Shown here: one piece after another, positions 25,999 to 36,561 of the stretch
Numbering within the stretch: position 1 is the stretch's first letter
How the letters are laid out: every line of letters starts with the position of its first letter
Source of the DNA: Polaribacter marinus
GTDB lineage: Bacteria; Bacteroidota; Bacteroidia; Flavobacteriales; Flavobacteriaceae
Direction: 5' to 3'
Assembly (NCBI RefSeq): GCF_022662535.1
Contig: NZ_JAKQYM010000001.1
Span: forward strand, 372,001-436,000
Length of the DNA stretch: 64,000 nucleotides
Notes under the pieces: model-generated
Database searches by the model: none
What the model was told of the DNA's origin: nothing
What the model saw: only the letters and a program-made list of their open reading frames with translations
Translations under genes and position numbers: made by a program

Positions 25999-27987
25999 TT
26001 ATAGTTTTTCTTTTAATAGCGCAATTTTGTCTCGTAGTTGTGCTGCTACAATAAAGTCTAAGCTTTTTGCTGCGGCTTCCATTTGTTTACGGGTGTCTCT
26101 AATGCGTTTTTCTATTTCTTCTTTTGGTAAGTATTGTAAATCTTGTTCTGCAGCTTTTTGTTTTGCATTGTCGTAATGATAACTAGAAACAGCAGATTTA
26201 GATAAGGTATCATCTATCTTTTTATTGATTTGAGTAGGAGTGATATTGTTTTTTGTGTTGTATGCGATTTGTTTTTCTCGCCTTCTATCTGTTTCATCAA
26301 TTGTTTTTTGCATGCTGTTGGTTATTTTATCGGCATATAAAATAGCCAAACCATTTACGTTTCTTGCGGCTCTACCAACGGTTTGCGTTATAGAACGGTG
26401 AGATCGTAAAAAACCTTCTTTATCTGCGTCTAAAATAGCAACCAAAGATACTTCTGGTAAGTCTAATCCTTCTCTTAAAAGGTTAACACCAATAAGAACA
26501 TCGAATAACCCTTTACGTAAATCTTGCATAATTTCTACTCGCTCTAAAGTATCTACATCAGAATGTATATATCTACAGCGTATGGCAACCCTTGTTAAGT
26601 ATTTTGTCAATTCTTCTGCCATTCTTTTGGTAAGAGTTGTAACTAAAGTACGTTCGTCTTTTTCTACTCTTATTTGAATTTCTTCAATTAAATCGTCTAT
26701 TTGATTTAAACTAGGTCTAATTTCTATTATGGGATCTAGTAAACCAGTAGGTCGGATGACTTGTTCTACAAAAACACCTTCTGTTTTTTCTAGCTCGTAA
26801 TCTGCTGGTGTAGCAGAAACGTATATTACTTGATTTTGAATTGCTTCGAATTCATCGAATTTTAAAGGACGATTGTCCATAGCAGCAGGTAAACGAAACC
26901 CATATTCTACTAGGTTTTCTTTTCTGCTTCTATCTCCGCCATACATGGCATGTGTTTGTGGAATTGTTACGTGACTTTCATCGATAATCATTAGATAGTC
27001 ATCTGGAAAATAGTCTAATAAACAGAAAGGCCTCGTACCTGGTTCTCTACCATCTAAATAACGAGAATAGTTTTCTATACCAGAACAATAACCTAACTCT
27101 CTAATCATTTCTAAATCGAATTCTGTACGTTCTTTTAAACGTTTTGCTTCTAGGTGCTTGCCAATTTCTTTGAAGTAATCTACTTGTTTTACCATGTCTT
27201 CTTGAATCATATATATGGCATTTTGCAAGACATCTGGAGAGGTAACAAACAAGTTTGCTGGATAAATAGTAAGTTCTTGAAAGTTTTCTAAAACAGTGTT
27301 ACTTTCTAAGTCGAAAGATTCTATTTCTTCAATTTCATCTCCAAAAAAATGCACTCTGTATCCATTATCTCCATACGAAGGATATATGGTAACGACATCT
27401 CCTTTAACTTTAAAGGTTCCGCTTTTAATTTCTACTTCGGTTCTAGAATATAAACTTTGAACCAATTGATGTAAAAATTTTGTTCTGGCTATTTGTTGAT
27501 CTACATGAATAGGAATTACGTTTTTCTTAAACTCGACTGGGTTTCCTATACCATATAAACAAGATACGGAAGCAACGACTAATACATCTCTACGCCCAGA
27601 AAGTAGGGAAGAAGTGGTGCTTAAACGCAGACGTTCTATATCATCATTAATAGATAAATCTTTTTCTATATAGGTTCCCGTAACAGGAATGTATGCTTCT
27701 GGTTGATAATAATCATAATAAGAAACAAAATATTCTACAGCATTTTCTGGGAAGAATTGTTTGAACTCTGAGTATAATTGCGCAGCTAATGTTTTGTTAT
27801 GAGCTAATACCAGAGTTGGTTTTTTTACTTCTTTGACAACATTTGCTACAGAAAATGTTTTTCCAGAACCCGTAACTCCTAATAAAGTTTGAAATTTTTC
27901 TCCTTCATTTATCCCTTTAACGAGTTCTTTTATAGCTTGTGGTTGATCTCCTGTAGGAGAGAATTCTGATACTAGTTTAAATTCCAT
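25999..27987 (-). CDS. uvrB: Excinuclease ABC subunit B
   Basis: 662 residues, family length. Walker A GVTGSGKTFS (about 38-47), beta-hairpin region YYDYYQPEAYIP (about 91-102), DESH box IIDESHVTIPQ, and helicase motif VI QTVGRAARN are all visible; the C-terminus carries a UvrC-binding UVR motif (EEIEKRIRDTRKQMEAAAKS). UvrB verifies DNA damage in nucleotide-excision repair with UvrA and UvrC, which are not adjacent. It is 29 bp downstream of the first large T9SS cargo gene, on the same strand. Confidence 0.98.
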   Translation of the reverse strand: MEFKLVSEFSPTGDQPQAIKELVKGINEGEKFQTLLGVTGSGKTFSVANVVKEVKKPTLVLAHNKTLAAQLYSEFKQFFPENAVEYFVSYYDYYQPEAYIPVTGTYIEKDLSINDDIERLRLSTTSSLLSGRRDVLVVASVSCLYGIGNPVEFKKNVIPIHVDQQIARTKFLHQLVQSLYSRTEVEIKSGTFKVKGDVVTIYPSYGDNGYRVHFFGDEIEEIESFDLESNTVLENFQELTIYPANLFVTSPDVLQNAIYMIQEDMVKQVDYFKEIGKHLEAKRLKERTEFDLEMIRELGYCSGIENYSRYLDGREPGTRPFCLLDYFPDDYLMIIDESHVTIPQTHAMYGGDRSRKENLVEYGFRLPAAMDNRPLKFDEFEAIQNQVIYVSATPADYELEKTEGVFVEQVIRPTGLLDPIIEIRPSLNQIDDLIEEIQIRVEKDERTLVTTLTKRMAEELTKYLTRVAIRCRYIHSDVDTLERVEIMQDLRKGLFDVLIGVNLLREGLDLPEVSLVAILDADKEGFLRSHRSITQTVGRAARNVNGLAILYADKITNSMQKTIDETDRRREKQIAYNTKNNITPTQINKKIDDTLSKSAVSSYHYDNAKQKAAEQDLQYLPKEEIEKRIRDTRKQMEAAAKSLDFIVAAQLRDKIALLKEKL

Positions 27988-28016
27988 AGGGTAAAATACA
28001 GGTTGAAAAAAGATTA

Positions 28017-30758
28017 TTACTTTCTAACTAAACTAAAATTTCCAGACTCTTTAATAACGTTATCTTCTAAATCTGTAATTTCTGCTTTAAACCAGTAACC
28101 GTTAGACGATAATAATTTTCCGTTATAAGTTCCGTCCCAACCTTGAGTTCCAAATTCTGTTATGGTATGAACAATATTTCCAAATCTATCGAAAATAATT
28201 ATTTCCACAGATTTAAAAAAAGTACTATCTATACCTTTGATATTCCAATAATCATTGTTTCCATCGCCATTTGGAGTGAAAAATTTTTGGTAACCAATTA
28301 CAGATACATTGGTTTGTACTGGAGGTTCGCAATTATTGATATCTCTAACATATACTGTTCTAACTCCTGGATTTACATAGTTAAATGTATGTTCTAAGCC
28401 ATTGCCTAAAAAAGTTATGTTGTCTAATGAAAATTGATAGTTACTATTCCCCAAAAGCCTTACGAAAATAGTGTTGTTTTCTGTCTCTGTATCTACAATT
28501 ATTTCTTGAAAAACAGCCGAATCTGGATTGATAACCGTAAACTCTTTATCGCTAGAACACTCTATACCATTTTCGGTTCTATAAGCGGTTAAGCTAAAAC
28601 TACCAATGGTGTTTAATGTATATTCTCTATTTGTACTGATAATGTTTCCGGTTTCATCTTTCCATTCATATCTATGGTTAAAGGAATTTCCATCTAAAAT
28701 AATAGGAGGGTGTTGTGAAGGAATATCACATATGGTATAACTATCACTAAGATTGATAATCGGAGCTTTGTTTACCGTAAGTTTTATGGGTTCCATACCT
28801 CCGCAACCTAATTCATTATCTACCCTAACATAGATTGTAGTAGAAGGTGAAATGAAATTATCTGGAAGCAAATTATTTGTTGTTTGTGCGTCTATTAAGG
28901 TAGGGTAAAACCGAATTCTATTTGTATTATCTAAACCAAAATTTTGTTTAATTTGAGCTCTTTTTGTTCTTAAATCAAAAGCCCCCTTGGAGTCGCCGTT
29001 TGTTTGATCGGAGCTATCACAAGTAAACATTTCATCAATATTACCTAACGAAACAAATTTAGATTCAATAAAAAAGTTGGTAATGCTAGCACAGCCTTCT
29101 TTAGAAATTACTCTTACAAACAATTCTTGCGGATTGCTTTCGTTTTCAAAAGCTTCAGGATTTGCAATACTGTTTTGGTCATTTTCTGCATCGGTTCTAT
29201 TTCTGTAAAAAACAAAACTTTTATCGATGACATCTATTACCACTTTAGGACCAATATCAAACAAATCAAAATAATCTACACCGTTGTTGTCTGTATCACA
29301 TTGCACTAATCTTTCATTAGGAATTACATCAGGTAGAGGATAAACAGTAACTTTTTTGTAAACGGTAATAATTTCACCTGTATGAAGTGTAAGTTCTGCT
29401 TTTACAGTATAAGTACCACTTGCTCCATATAAATGACTTGGGTTTAATTGTATAGAGGTATTTCCATCTCCAAAATTCCAAGAAATAGATTGAATATCAG
29501 TAAAAGATTCTGCCTCAAAAGAAATTAATTCTCCAATACATTTATTTTCTGTGATTATTCTAGAAGCAAAATAAGACTGTATAAACGTTGGTAAACCAAG
29601 ATTGGAAGCTCCAGAATTAAGATTTATTGCATGATGTCTATAATTACTTTGAAAACCAGCTTTATTTGGTTCTTCGATTACATCTAAATAATCTCCTGAT
29701 ATGGTTTCTCCTTCTTCATCTCCGTAATATGATAGCGTAACATATATCTTACCGTTATTTGCTAATTGTAAAGACCCATCTATTAAACCCTCTTCATAAT
29801 AAAGGTAAGTTTTAGGATCTGTGCTTAGGTTTGGGGTTAAATCGTATTGTATAACACCAGAGATAGATTTAGAGCTATTTGTATACATGTAGTACAACAT
29901 TTTTGAATTTTGAGAAAACTCAATTCCATTTGGTAAGAATTTTGCTCCAAAAGGATCTGGGCTAATTTTATAGTTCTCTGTTAATTGACCTGTAGCATTA
30001 TCAAAATCATATAAGTAAATATATCTAGTATAGTTATTACTCGATTTTCCTGCAATGGCAAGTTTTTTTCCGTTGGGAGAAAATTTCATTGTACCTAATG
30101 CTGGAATGGGGTTGTCTAAAACAGTTCTAATTGGAATCCAGACAAGTCCTGTTTCATCAATTTTATAGATTGCCAAATTATTCATTGCTTCTTCATCAGA
30201 TTCATCTGGGTTGGTTAAAGTAGCTAACCAAATAGATTTACCGTCTTTATGATGAACTGCCGATAATTTTTCTGATGATGCGGAGTGAATTAAATAGGCA
30301 TTTTTTCTAATGATTTTTCCAAGAGGAAAATTATTTGATACTTCTATTTCGGTTAAATAAATTCCTGGAGCAAAGAAGTTTCCTAAATTATCAGGAGTAG
30401 AGTTTTCGCTTCTAGTTCTAAATATGTAAAAAATACTATCACTCCCAGGTTTAGGAATAATTAAACTAGATTGCATGTTTGTGGTTTGCCCTGTTAAACC
30501 TGAGCCATCATCTACTACGGTATGGTTTTTGTTCCAAATAGTTTCTCCGTTAGTATAAAACAATAAATTTCCATTTTTATCAGAAATTGTTGTACATCCT
30601 GCAGGTGTATCCATTACTCCATCTTCTAGAACGCGTACATCTCCTTGGTCAAAATCTAACCCCGCTTTATTTCCAAAATACCAATTGTTTGTTTCGTTTT
30701 GGGAAAACAAATTATAATTGATAATTAAAAGTAGTAGTAATAAAGTAGATTTTTTCAT
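28017..30758 (-). CDS. T9SS type-B sorting-domain cargo protein, propeller head and PKD domain
   Basis: 913 residues. Signal peptide 1-19 (MKKSTLLLLLLIINYNLFS). Residues about 25-390 are a beta-propeller-like head (NWYFGNKAGLDF, FYTNGETIWNKNH, MKFSPNGKKLAIAG). A PKD domain (SWNFGDGNTS) is at about 425-475, followed by stalk modules with QCDTDNNGVDYFDL and a second CD...GAFDL repeat. The C-terminus (about 820-913) is the gliding-motility-associated type-B sorting domain: FFTPNGDGNNDYWN, FDRFGNIV, GWDGTYNGK. It should be exported and presented on the surface. A tandem paralogue lies immediately upstream on the strand (30870). Confidence 0.92.
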   Translation of the reverse strand: MKKSTLLLLLLIINYNLFSQNETNNWYFGNKAGLDFDQGDVRVLEDGVMDTPAGCTTISDKNGNLLFYTNGETIWNKNHTVVDDGSGLTGQTTNMQSSLIIPKPGSDSIFYIFRTRSENSTPDNLGNFFAPGIYLTEIEVSNNFPLGKIIRKNAYLIHSASSEKLSAVHHKDGKSIWLATLTNPDESDEEAMNNLAIYKIDETGLVWIPIRTVLDNPIPALGTMKFSPNGKKLAIAGKSSNNYTRYIYLYDFDNATGQLTENYKISPDPFGAKFLPNGIEFSQNSKMLYYMYTNSSKSISGVIQYDLTPNLSTDPKTYLYYEEGLIDGSLQLANNGKIYVTLSYYGDEEGETISGDYLDVIEEPNKAGFQSNYRHHAINLNSGASNLGLPTFIQSYFASRIITENKCIGELISFEAESFTDIQSISWNFGDGNTSIQLNPSHLYGASGTYTVKAELTLHTGEIITVYKKVTVYPLPDVIPNERLVQCDTDNNGVDYFDLFDIGPKVVIDVIDKSFVFYRNRTDAENDQNSIANPEAFENESNPQELFVRVISKEGCASITNFFIESKFVSLGNIDEMFTCDSSDQTNGDSKGAFDLRTKRAQIKQNFGLDNTNRIRFYPTLIDAQTTNNLLPDNFISPSTTIYVRVDNELGCGGMEPIKLTVNKAPIINLSDSYTICDIPSQHPPIILDGNSFNHRYEWKDETGNIISTNREYTLNTIGSFSLTAYRTENGIECSSDKEFTVINPDSAVFQEIIVDTETENNTIFVRLLGNSNYQFSLDNITFLGNGLEHTFNYVNPGVRTVYVRDINNCEPPVQTNVSVIGYQKFFTPNGDGNNDYWNIKGIDSTFFKSVEIIIFDRFGNIVHTITEFGTQGWDGTYNGKLLSSNGYWFKAEITDLEDNVIKESGNFSLVRK

Positions 30759-30869
30759 TTCATGTTTAATTTATAAAAACTCCTTTATTGTTAATGAAAC
30801 TCTTTTAAAAGTATAAGCTCTTATTATTAATATAAATTTCATACTATACAAAACGTATGAAAAATGGTG

Positions 30870-33614
30870 TTATTTTCTAACTAAACTAAAATTTCCAGAT
30901 TCATTAATATGGTTATCTTCTAAGTCTACAATTTCTGCTTTAAACCAATAGCTATTAGACGTTAATAATTTTCCATTATAAGTTCCATCCCAACCTTGAG
31001 TGCCAAATTCTGTTATGGTATGAACAATATTTCCAAATCTATCGAAAATAATTATTTTCACAGATTTAAAGAAAGTACTATCTAAACCTTTTACGTTCCA
31101 GTAATCATTATTACCGTCTCCATTAGGCGTGAAAAATTTTTGATATCCAATAACAGAGACATTTGTTTGTATAGGAGGTTCACAATTATTTAAATCTCTT
31201 ACATAAATGGTTCTTAAACCAGGATTAACATTGTTAAAAGTGTAATCTAAACCATTGCCAAAAAAGGATGTATTGTCTAAAGAAAATTCATAGTTGCTAT
31301 TTCCATTAAGACTTACAAAAATGGTGTTGTTTTCTGTTTCTGTATCTACAATTATTTGATTAAAAATAGCTGCATCAGGATTAATGACTGTAAATTCTTT
31401 ATCACTAGAACATTCTATGCCATTTTCGGTTCTATATGCAGTCAAACTAAAATTTCCTGTTGTATTTAAAGTATACTCTCTGTTTGTGCTGATGATATTT
31501 CCATTTTCATCTTTCCATTCGTATCTATGGTTAAAAGAATTTCCATCTAAAATAATAGGAGGGTGTTGTGAAGGAATATCACATATGGTATAACTATCAT
31601 TTAGGTTGATAATTGGAGCTGTGTTTACCGTAAGACTAATAGGTTCCATACCTCCACAGCCTAAATCATTATCAACTCTAACATAGATTGTTGTAGAAGG
31701 TGATATGAAATATTCTGGAAGAAGATTGCTAGTTGTTTGTGCGTCTATTAAGGTAGGGTAAAAACGAATTTTATTTGTATTATCTAAACTAAAGTTTTGT
31801 CTAATTTCTCTTCTTTTTTCTCTTAAATCGAAAGCTCCATTTGAATCTCCGTTAAGTTGGTCAGAGCTATCACAGGTAAACATTTCATCAATATTACCTA
31901 GCGAAACAAATTTAGATTCAATAAAAAAGTTGGTAATACTTGCGCAACCTTTATCGGAAATTACTCTTACAAATAGTTCTTGCGGATTGCTTTCGTTTTC
32001 AAAAGCTTCAGGATTTGCAATGCTGTTTTGGTTATTCTCTGCATCGGTTCTATTTCTGTAAAAGATAAAATTTGTATTAATTGGGTTTCTAACAACTTTA
32101 TCTGCAATATTAAATAAGTTAAAATAATCTACACCATCATTATTTATGTCGCATTGAATTAACTCTTGATCTGGAGTTACTTCTGGTAAAGGATATACCA
32201 CTATTTCTTTGTAAAAAGGAATATCGGTTCCGTTAATAGTTACTATACATGTAACTATATATTTTCCTGGAGTTGCATATTGATAACTAGTATTAAGATC
32301 TGTAGACGTAAAACCATTACCATCTCCAAAATCCCAATTAGCTGCTGTTATGGGATTGTATGCATCAAGGCTAAAATGAAAAGTATCTGTAACACATGTA
32401 TTTTCGCTTACTATTCTGTTTCTAAAGTAAGATTGAATAAAGTTAGGTAAACCTCTAAAAGAAAATCCATCTTCTAAATTGATTACATCGTGGGTATAAT
32501 CTGCAGCAACTCCTAACTTATTTGGTTCGTTTATAACTCCAATGGTTTTAATTGGTAAAAATTCAAAGCCAAGATAGGTATCATTTTCATCATAAAGACT
32601 TTCGTAGAATACTTGAGCTACGTATATTTTACCATCTGATCCTAAATTTATAGAAGCAGACAACCTATTTGGTTCTGTAATAAATATAGGTTCTCCTTTA
32701 TAGTATTCATCAGGATGATCTAGAGGTAATTGCATTATTCTGTAGCTACTTCCATTACGATCTGCGTAGTTAGCAGAATAATATAAAAGTTTAGAATCAG
32801 GAGAAAAGCTTAAGCCATAACTACTATATCCGCCTACAAACTCTGCAATGGTCGTGAATTTATTTTTAGTTAATTCTCCAGTTTCGTTATTAAAATTTAA
32901 TAGATAGATAACACCATCATTATATAATGCTATTTTACTGCCATCTGGAGAAGCTTTCATTTCTCCAGGAAGACTTGTGTTAAATTTTAAATGTTCAATT
33001 TGAGAATTAATAGGCGATCTATTAACACCATCTTTTGTAATTAATGTAGCATAAAAAATATCATTTACACCTTGATAAGAATCGCTACCGTAGCTAATTA
33101 CCCAGATATCTTCTCCATTTTTGTGATGTACAGCTGTGATTTTATTGGTTGTAGAGTTAGCAATTCTCATATTTTTAAACTTTACTCTTCCTAAAGGGTA
33201 TGTATTAGAAAATTCAATTTCTGAGTGATAAATACCTGGATAAACTAAAGGGTTGCTTTTTTCTTCTTTTTGAGTAGTAAAAATATAATAAGTGTTGGTA
33301 CTGTTTGGTTTTGGTATTATGATTGAAGATTGTGTGTTTCCTAGATCACCAAACAAACCCTCTCCATTAATCATTATTTCGTGATTTTTATTCCAAATAG
33401 TTTCTCCGTCTGAATAGAATAATAAATTTCCTTGAGGATCTGAAATACTAGAAGAACCTCTTAAAACAGTCATTTGACTATCATTTAGAACGTCTATATT
33501 TCCTGCATTAAAATGCAATCCAGCTTTATCACCAAAGTACCAATAATCAGTTTCTCTTTGAGAAAAAACATTGAGGCTTATTAATGTTAATAATATGTAA
33601 ATTTTTTTTTTCAG
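30870..33614 (-). CDS. T9SS type-B sorting-domain cargo protein (paralogue), non-ATG start
   Basis: 914 residues if it starts at CTG 33614; a mechanical start at TTG 33518 falls inside the conserved head (GDKAGLHFN) and removes the signal peptide. Upstream of 33518 the frame reads KKKIYILLTLISLNVFSQ then RETDYWYFGDKAG, an intact signal peptide and head start, but no ATG, GTG or TTG precedes it (codons ATA ATA ATC CTG AAA). The inferred length (914) matches the 913-aa tandem paralogue. Domains match it: propeller head, PKD (WDFGDGNGF), CD...FDL repeats, sorting domain FFTPNGDGNNDYWN. Either CTG/ATA initiation or a start lost by mutation. Confidence 0.88.
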   Translation of the reverse strand: MKKKIYILLTLISLNVFSQRETDYWYFGDKAGLHFNAGNIDVLNDSQMTVLRGSSSISDPQGNLLFYSDGETIWNKNHEIMINGEGLFGDLGNTQSSIIIPKPNSTNTYYIFTTQKEEKSNPLVYPGIYHSEIEFSNTYPLGRVKFKNMRIANSTTNKITAVHHKNGEDIWVISYGSDSYQGVNDIFYATLITKDGVNRSPINSQIEHLKFNTSLPGEMKASPDGSKIALYNDGVIYLLNFNNETGELTKNKFTTIAEFVGGYSSYGLSFSPDSKLLYYSANYADRNGSSYRIMQLPLDHPDEYYKGEPIFITEPNRLSASINLGSDGKIYVAQVFYESLYDENDTYLGFEFLPIKTIGVINEPNKLGVAADYTHDVINLEDGFSFRGLPNFIQSYFRNRIVSENTCVTDTFHFSLDAYNPITAANWDFGDGNGFTSTDLNTSYQYATPGKYIVTCIVTINGTDIPFYKEIVVYPLPEVTPDQELIQCDINNDGVDYFNLFNIADKVVRNPINTNFIFYRNRTDAENNQNSIANPEAFENESNPQELFVRVISDKGCASITNFFIESKFVSLGNIDEMFTCDSSDQLNGDSNGAFDLREKRREIRQNFSLDNTNKIRFYPTLIDAQTTSNLLPEYFISPSTTIYVRVDNDLGCGGMEPISLTVNTAPIINLNDSYTICDIPSQHPPIILDGNSFNHRYEWKDENGNIISTNREYTLNTTGNFSLTAYRTENGIECSSDKEFTVINPDAAIFNQIIVDTETENNTIFVSLNGNSNYEFSLDNTSFFGNGLDYTFNNVNPGLRTIYVRDLNNCEPPIQTNVSVIGYQKFFTPNGDGNNDYWNVKGLDSTFFKSVKIIIFDRFGNIVHTITEFGTQGWDGTYNGKLLTSNSYWFKAEIVDLEDNHINESGNFSLVRK

Positions 33615-33626
33615 GATTATTATTTT

Positions 33627-33669
33627 AAAAACTAAAAATAATGATAAATGTACCTTCTTTTTAGTTTTT
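33627..33669. repeat. AT-only inverted repeat between two cargo genes
   Basis: AAAAACTAAAAA (33627-33638) and TTTTTAGTTTTT (33658-33669), 12-bp perfect arms, 19-base loop. It lies 23 bp downstream of the stop of the 33693 gene and just upstream of the non-ATG start at 33614. It could be a weak terminator or a leader hairpin. Confidence 0.55.
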
Positions 33670-33691
33670 TATGTTAATAAATATAATTTTT

Positions 33692-36561
33692 CTTATTTTC
33701 TCAACAGAGAGAAGTTTCCTTTTTTGTGTATTGTCGGTTTGTTTGTATTTGCAGGAACGAGAGTTATGTCGTACCAATAATCATCAGAAGGGAGTATTTT
33801 TCCTCCATAAGCACCATTCCACCCCTGACTATCTATAGGTATTTGTGCAACTAATTTACCAAATCTATTAAAGATATTTATTTTAGCATTAGGGTAGAAG
33901 GTTTGATTAGCTCCTTTTACTAGCCAAGTATCATTTGTACCATCACCATTAGGAGTAAAGAATTTAGGGAATTGAATCACAGAGACTAATAAAGTAGTAT
34001 CAGGCGCACATCCATTTTTATCATTTACAATAATGGTGTAAATACCACCTTCTAAGTTTTCAAAAAGAGGTTGGTCTTGGAATCCAATAGATGGGATTCT
34101 TACATTATTATCATTATTAAAGATAGCAAATTGATAATCACCAGGCCCTAAATCATTGTCAATAGTATTGATGTAAATAGAGATATTATCTTGACTACCA
34201 ATATTATTAGATTCGTCAATAATGGTAATAAAGCTTTCTTCTAAGACCGCGATATTAGATTCTTTTACAATAATAGTTCTGGTTCTAGAGCATCCGTCAG
34301 GAGATTGATCAGAAGCCGTTACAATGTATTTACCGCCTGTTGTAACATTTAAAGTACTTGCGTTTCCTAATGGGTTACCAGTGTCATCGGTCCATTGATA
34401 ATCATAAATAGCTCCCGGATTTTCCGCTTCAAGAGTTAATGGTAAATTATTTAAACAAATTATTTGTGGATCGTCTATGCCTTCTTCTCCCATCACTGTA
34501 AAGCTAGGTAATGGTTTTATATTGATGTTGAAAGACAAATTTGTGTTCACACATACAATCGGTGTGTTTTTAACATTTTCTACACGCACATAAATGGTTT
34601 CGTTGTTAGAAGCATTTTGATAGGCATCTTCATTTAAAGCAAGTGATGTATCTCCAGATTCAGCATCCGCAAGAGATGTATAAAAAGTTACACTAAAATC
34701 GTTAAACTCGCTTGGTTGATAATTGGCAAGAATTTCAGGGATTTTATTTTTTAAAGAGATGTCTCCATTAATACCATTGTCATCATCATTAAAAGAGTCA
34801 GAAGTGTTATCACAATCTGTATAATTAGAGATGTTTACTGGGATATTAGGTTCAGGATAAATCAACAAATTAAAAGTAGCAAATACCGATTCACATTGCG
34901 TTCCTGTTTGATCGATTACTTTATAGAAAATGGTTTGCGAACCAGGATCATCTGTGTTAAAGTCAGCAGGGAAGGTTGTTAAAGCAGGATCATTTTCATA
35001 ATTATTTGTATTAACAATTTCCGGTCCACCATTGATTGCATTTTGTGATGATGTATAAAAAGCAACCCTATGATTTGTTCTACCATTTAATATTTCTGGT
35101 ACTTTGGAAGTTAAATCGATGTTTTGTGCAATTCTGTTTCTCGGATCTGCATCTGTAGCGTTAGGAATATCACAGAAAGGTAAAGGCGTAATTGCAGTAA
35201 CGACAGGTAATGGATTGACAATGACTTTAAAAGAAGCGCTGTTAGCGTTGTAACAAGTAGGGTTTGCACTTCTGTCTTGTACTCTAACAAAGATTTCTTG
35301 TTCACTCACATCTCCAGTAGTAAATCCAGCAGGCGCTGAGTTTCTAAAGTCGGTATCGTTTGCAATTCCGTTACTAGAAAGATCATTCGCATCTGTAAGA
35401 GAAGTGTGAAATGTTACTATATAATCAGCTTCAGTTTGAGTTACTCCTAAAATTTCAGAAACTTTATCACGAAGGTTGATTCCAATGTTTTCTCCATCAG
35501 TAGTACTTCCAGAAATAGCATCATCACAGAATTCAAAATTAGAAGGAATATTGGCAACAGGTACAGAATTTACTTGTAAAAAGATATTAGCAGTTCCGGC
35601 ACAACCATTGTTGTTTTTATTAACAATTTTCACATAAATAGTTTGATTATGTGCGTATGTAGGATCGTTGTTGTTTCTATGATTGGCAATTTCACTATTG
35701 ATATCATTAATAGAAGCATCTCTATCGGCATCAGTTTCATAATAATAGACTTCTAAATCAGGTTGTGAAGCAGCAGGGAATAATGCTTTGATATCATTGG
35801 TAGCATCACTAAAATCAAATGTTGAAATTCCATCAGTATCAGAATTAGCAGCCGTATCATTACCGTCAGCATCTAAGAAATCATCACATTGTGTATATGT
35901 ATCATTAAAAGGGAATAGGGTATTAAGATCAGCACTAAAGTTTACCGTTATTTCAATTTTAGCAATACGATAACAATTTTGTGAAGAAATGACTCTAACC
36001 CAAGCTTCACCATTTGCCGTAACAGGATATGTTTCTATGTCTGTACCCGTTATTTCATTACTTTCAGCAATAGCATCTGCTTGCGTAGGAAAATATCTAA
36101 AAACTTCATTTGTATGATTCGTAGAAATATTAGGATTTGCTAATTTTAAATTAACCGTTGTTGTTAAATCAGGATTGTTATGACATTGAATAAGTTGAGC
36201 TGTATTGACTACAGGTAAAGGATCTACAATTAATTGAAAAGACATAAAAGTACTTCCTGCAGTATCGTCAGAAATAGCATTACAATTGGTATTGTCTACA
36301 TTTTCTACACGAACAAATACTTGTTGCGAGTTGGTTACTTCATATCCGTTGTTTTTATCAATAGGGTTTGTAGCGCTGCTTGTTTGTGCATCTGCCAAAG
36401 AGGTATGATAAGACACATTGTATTGTAAAGGATCTAAGGTACCTAAAACCTCAGCATCTTTTGTGCTTAATAGAAAGAGACTTTTATTGTCAATATCTGA
36501 ACCACTAGCAGTATCATCACATAAACGATATTCTGTAGGTTGCACAGGAACAGGGATGTCA
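33692..36561. repeat. Direct repeat copy A (about 2.87 kb)
   Basis: Matches 37865-40734 at a constant offset of 4173 bp. The translated part (about 955 residues) is identical in both genes and the flanks diverge abruptly: C/T at 36562 versus 40735, and T/C at 33691 versus 37864. I compared translations and the edge bases, not each interior base. Confidence 0.93.

Noticed and set aside
33516-33518. TTG at 33518 as the true start of the 30870 cargo gene
   Set aside because: It lies inside the conserved head and would remove a readable signal peptide.
35111-35305. Small frames within the two cargo genes, repeated at 39284-39478
   Set aside because: They occur in both copies only because the 2.87-kb repeat is duplicated; they lie inside a long real frame.
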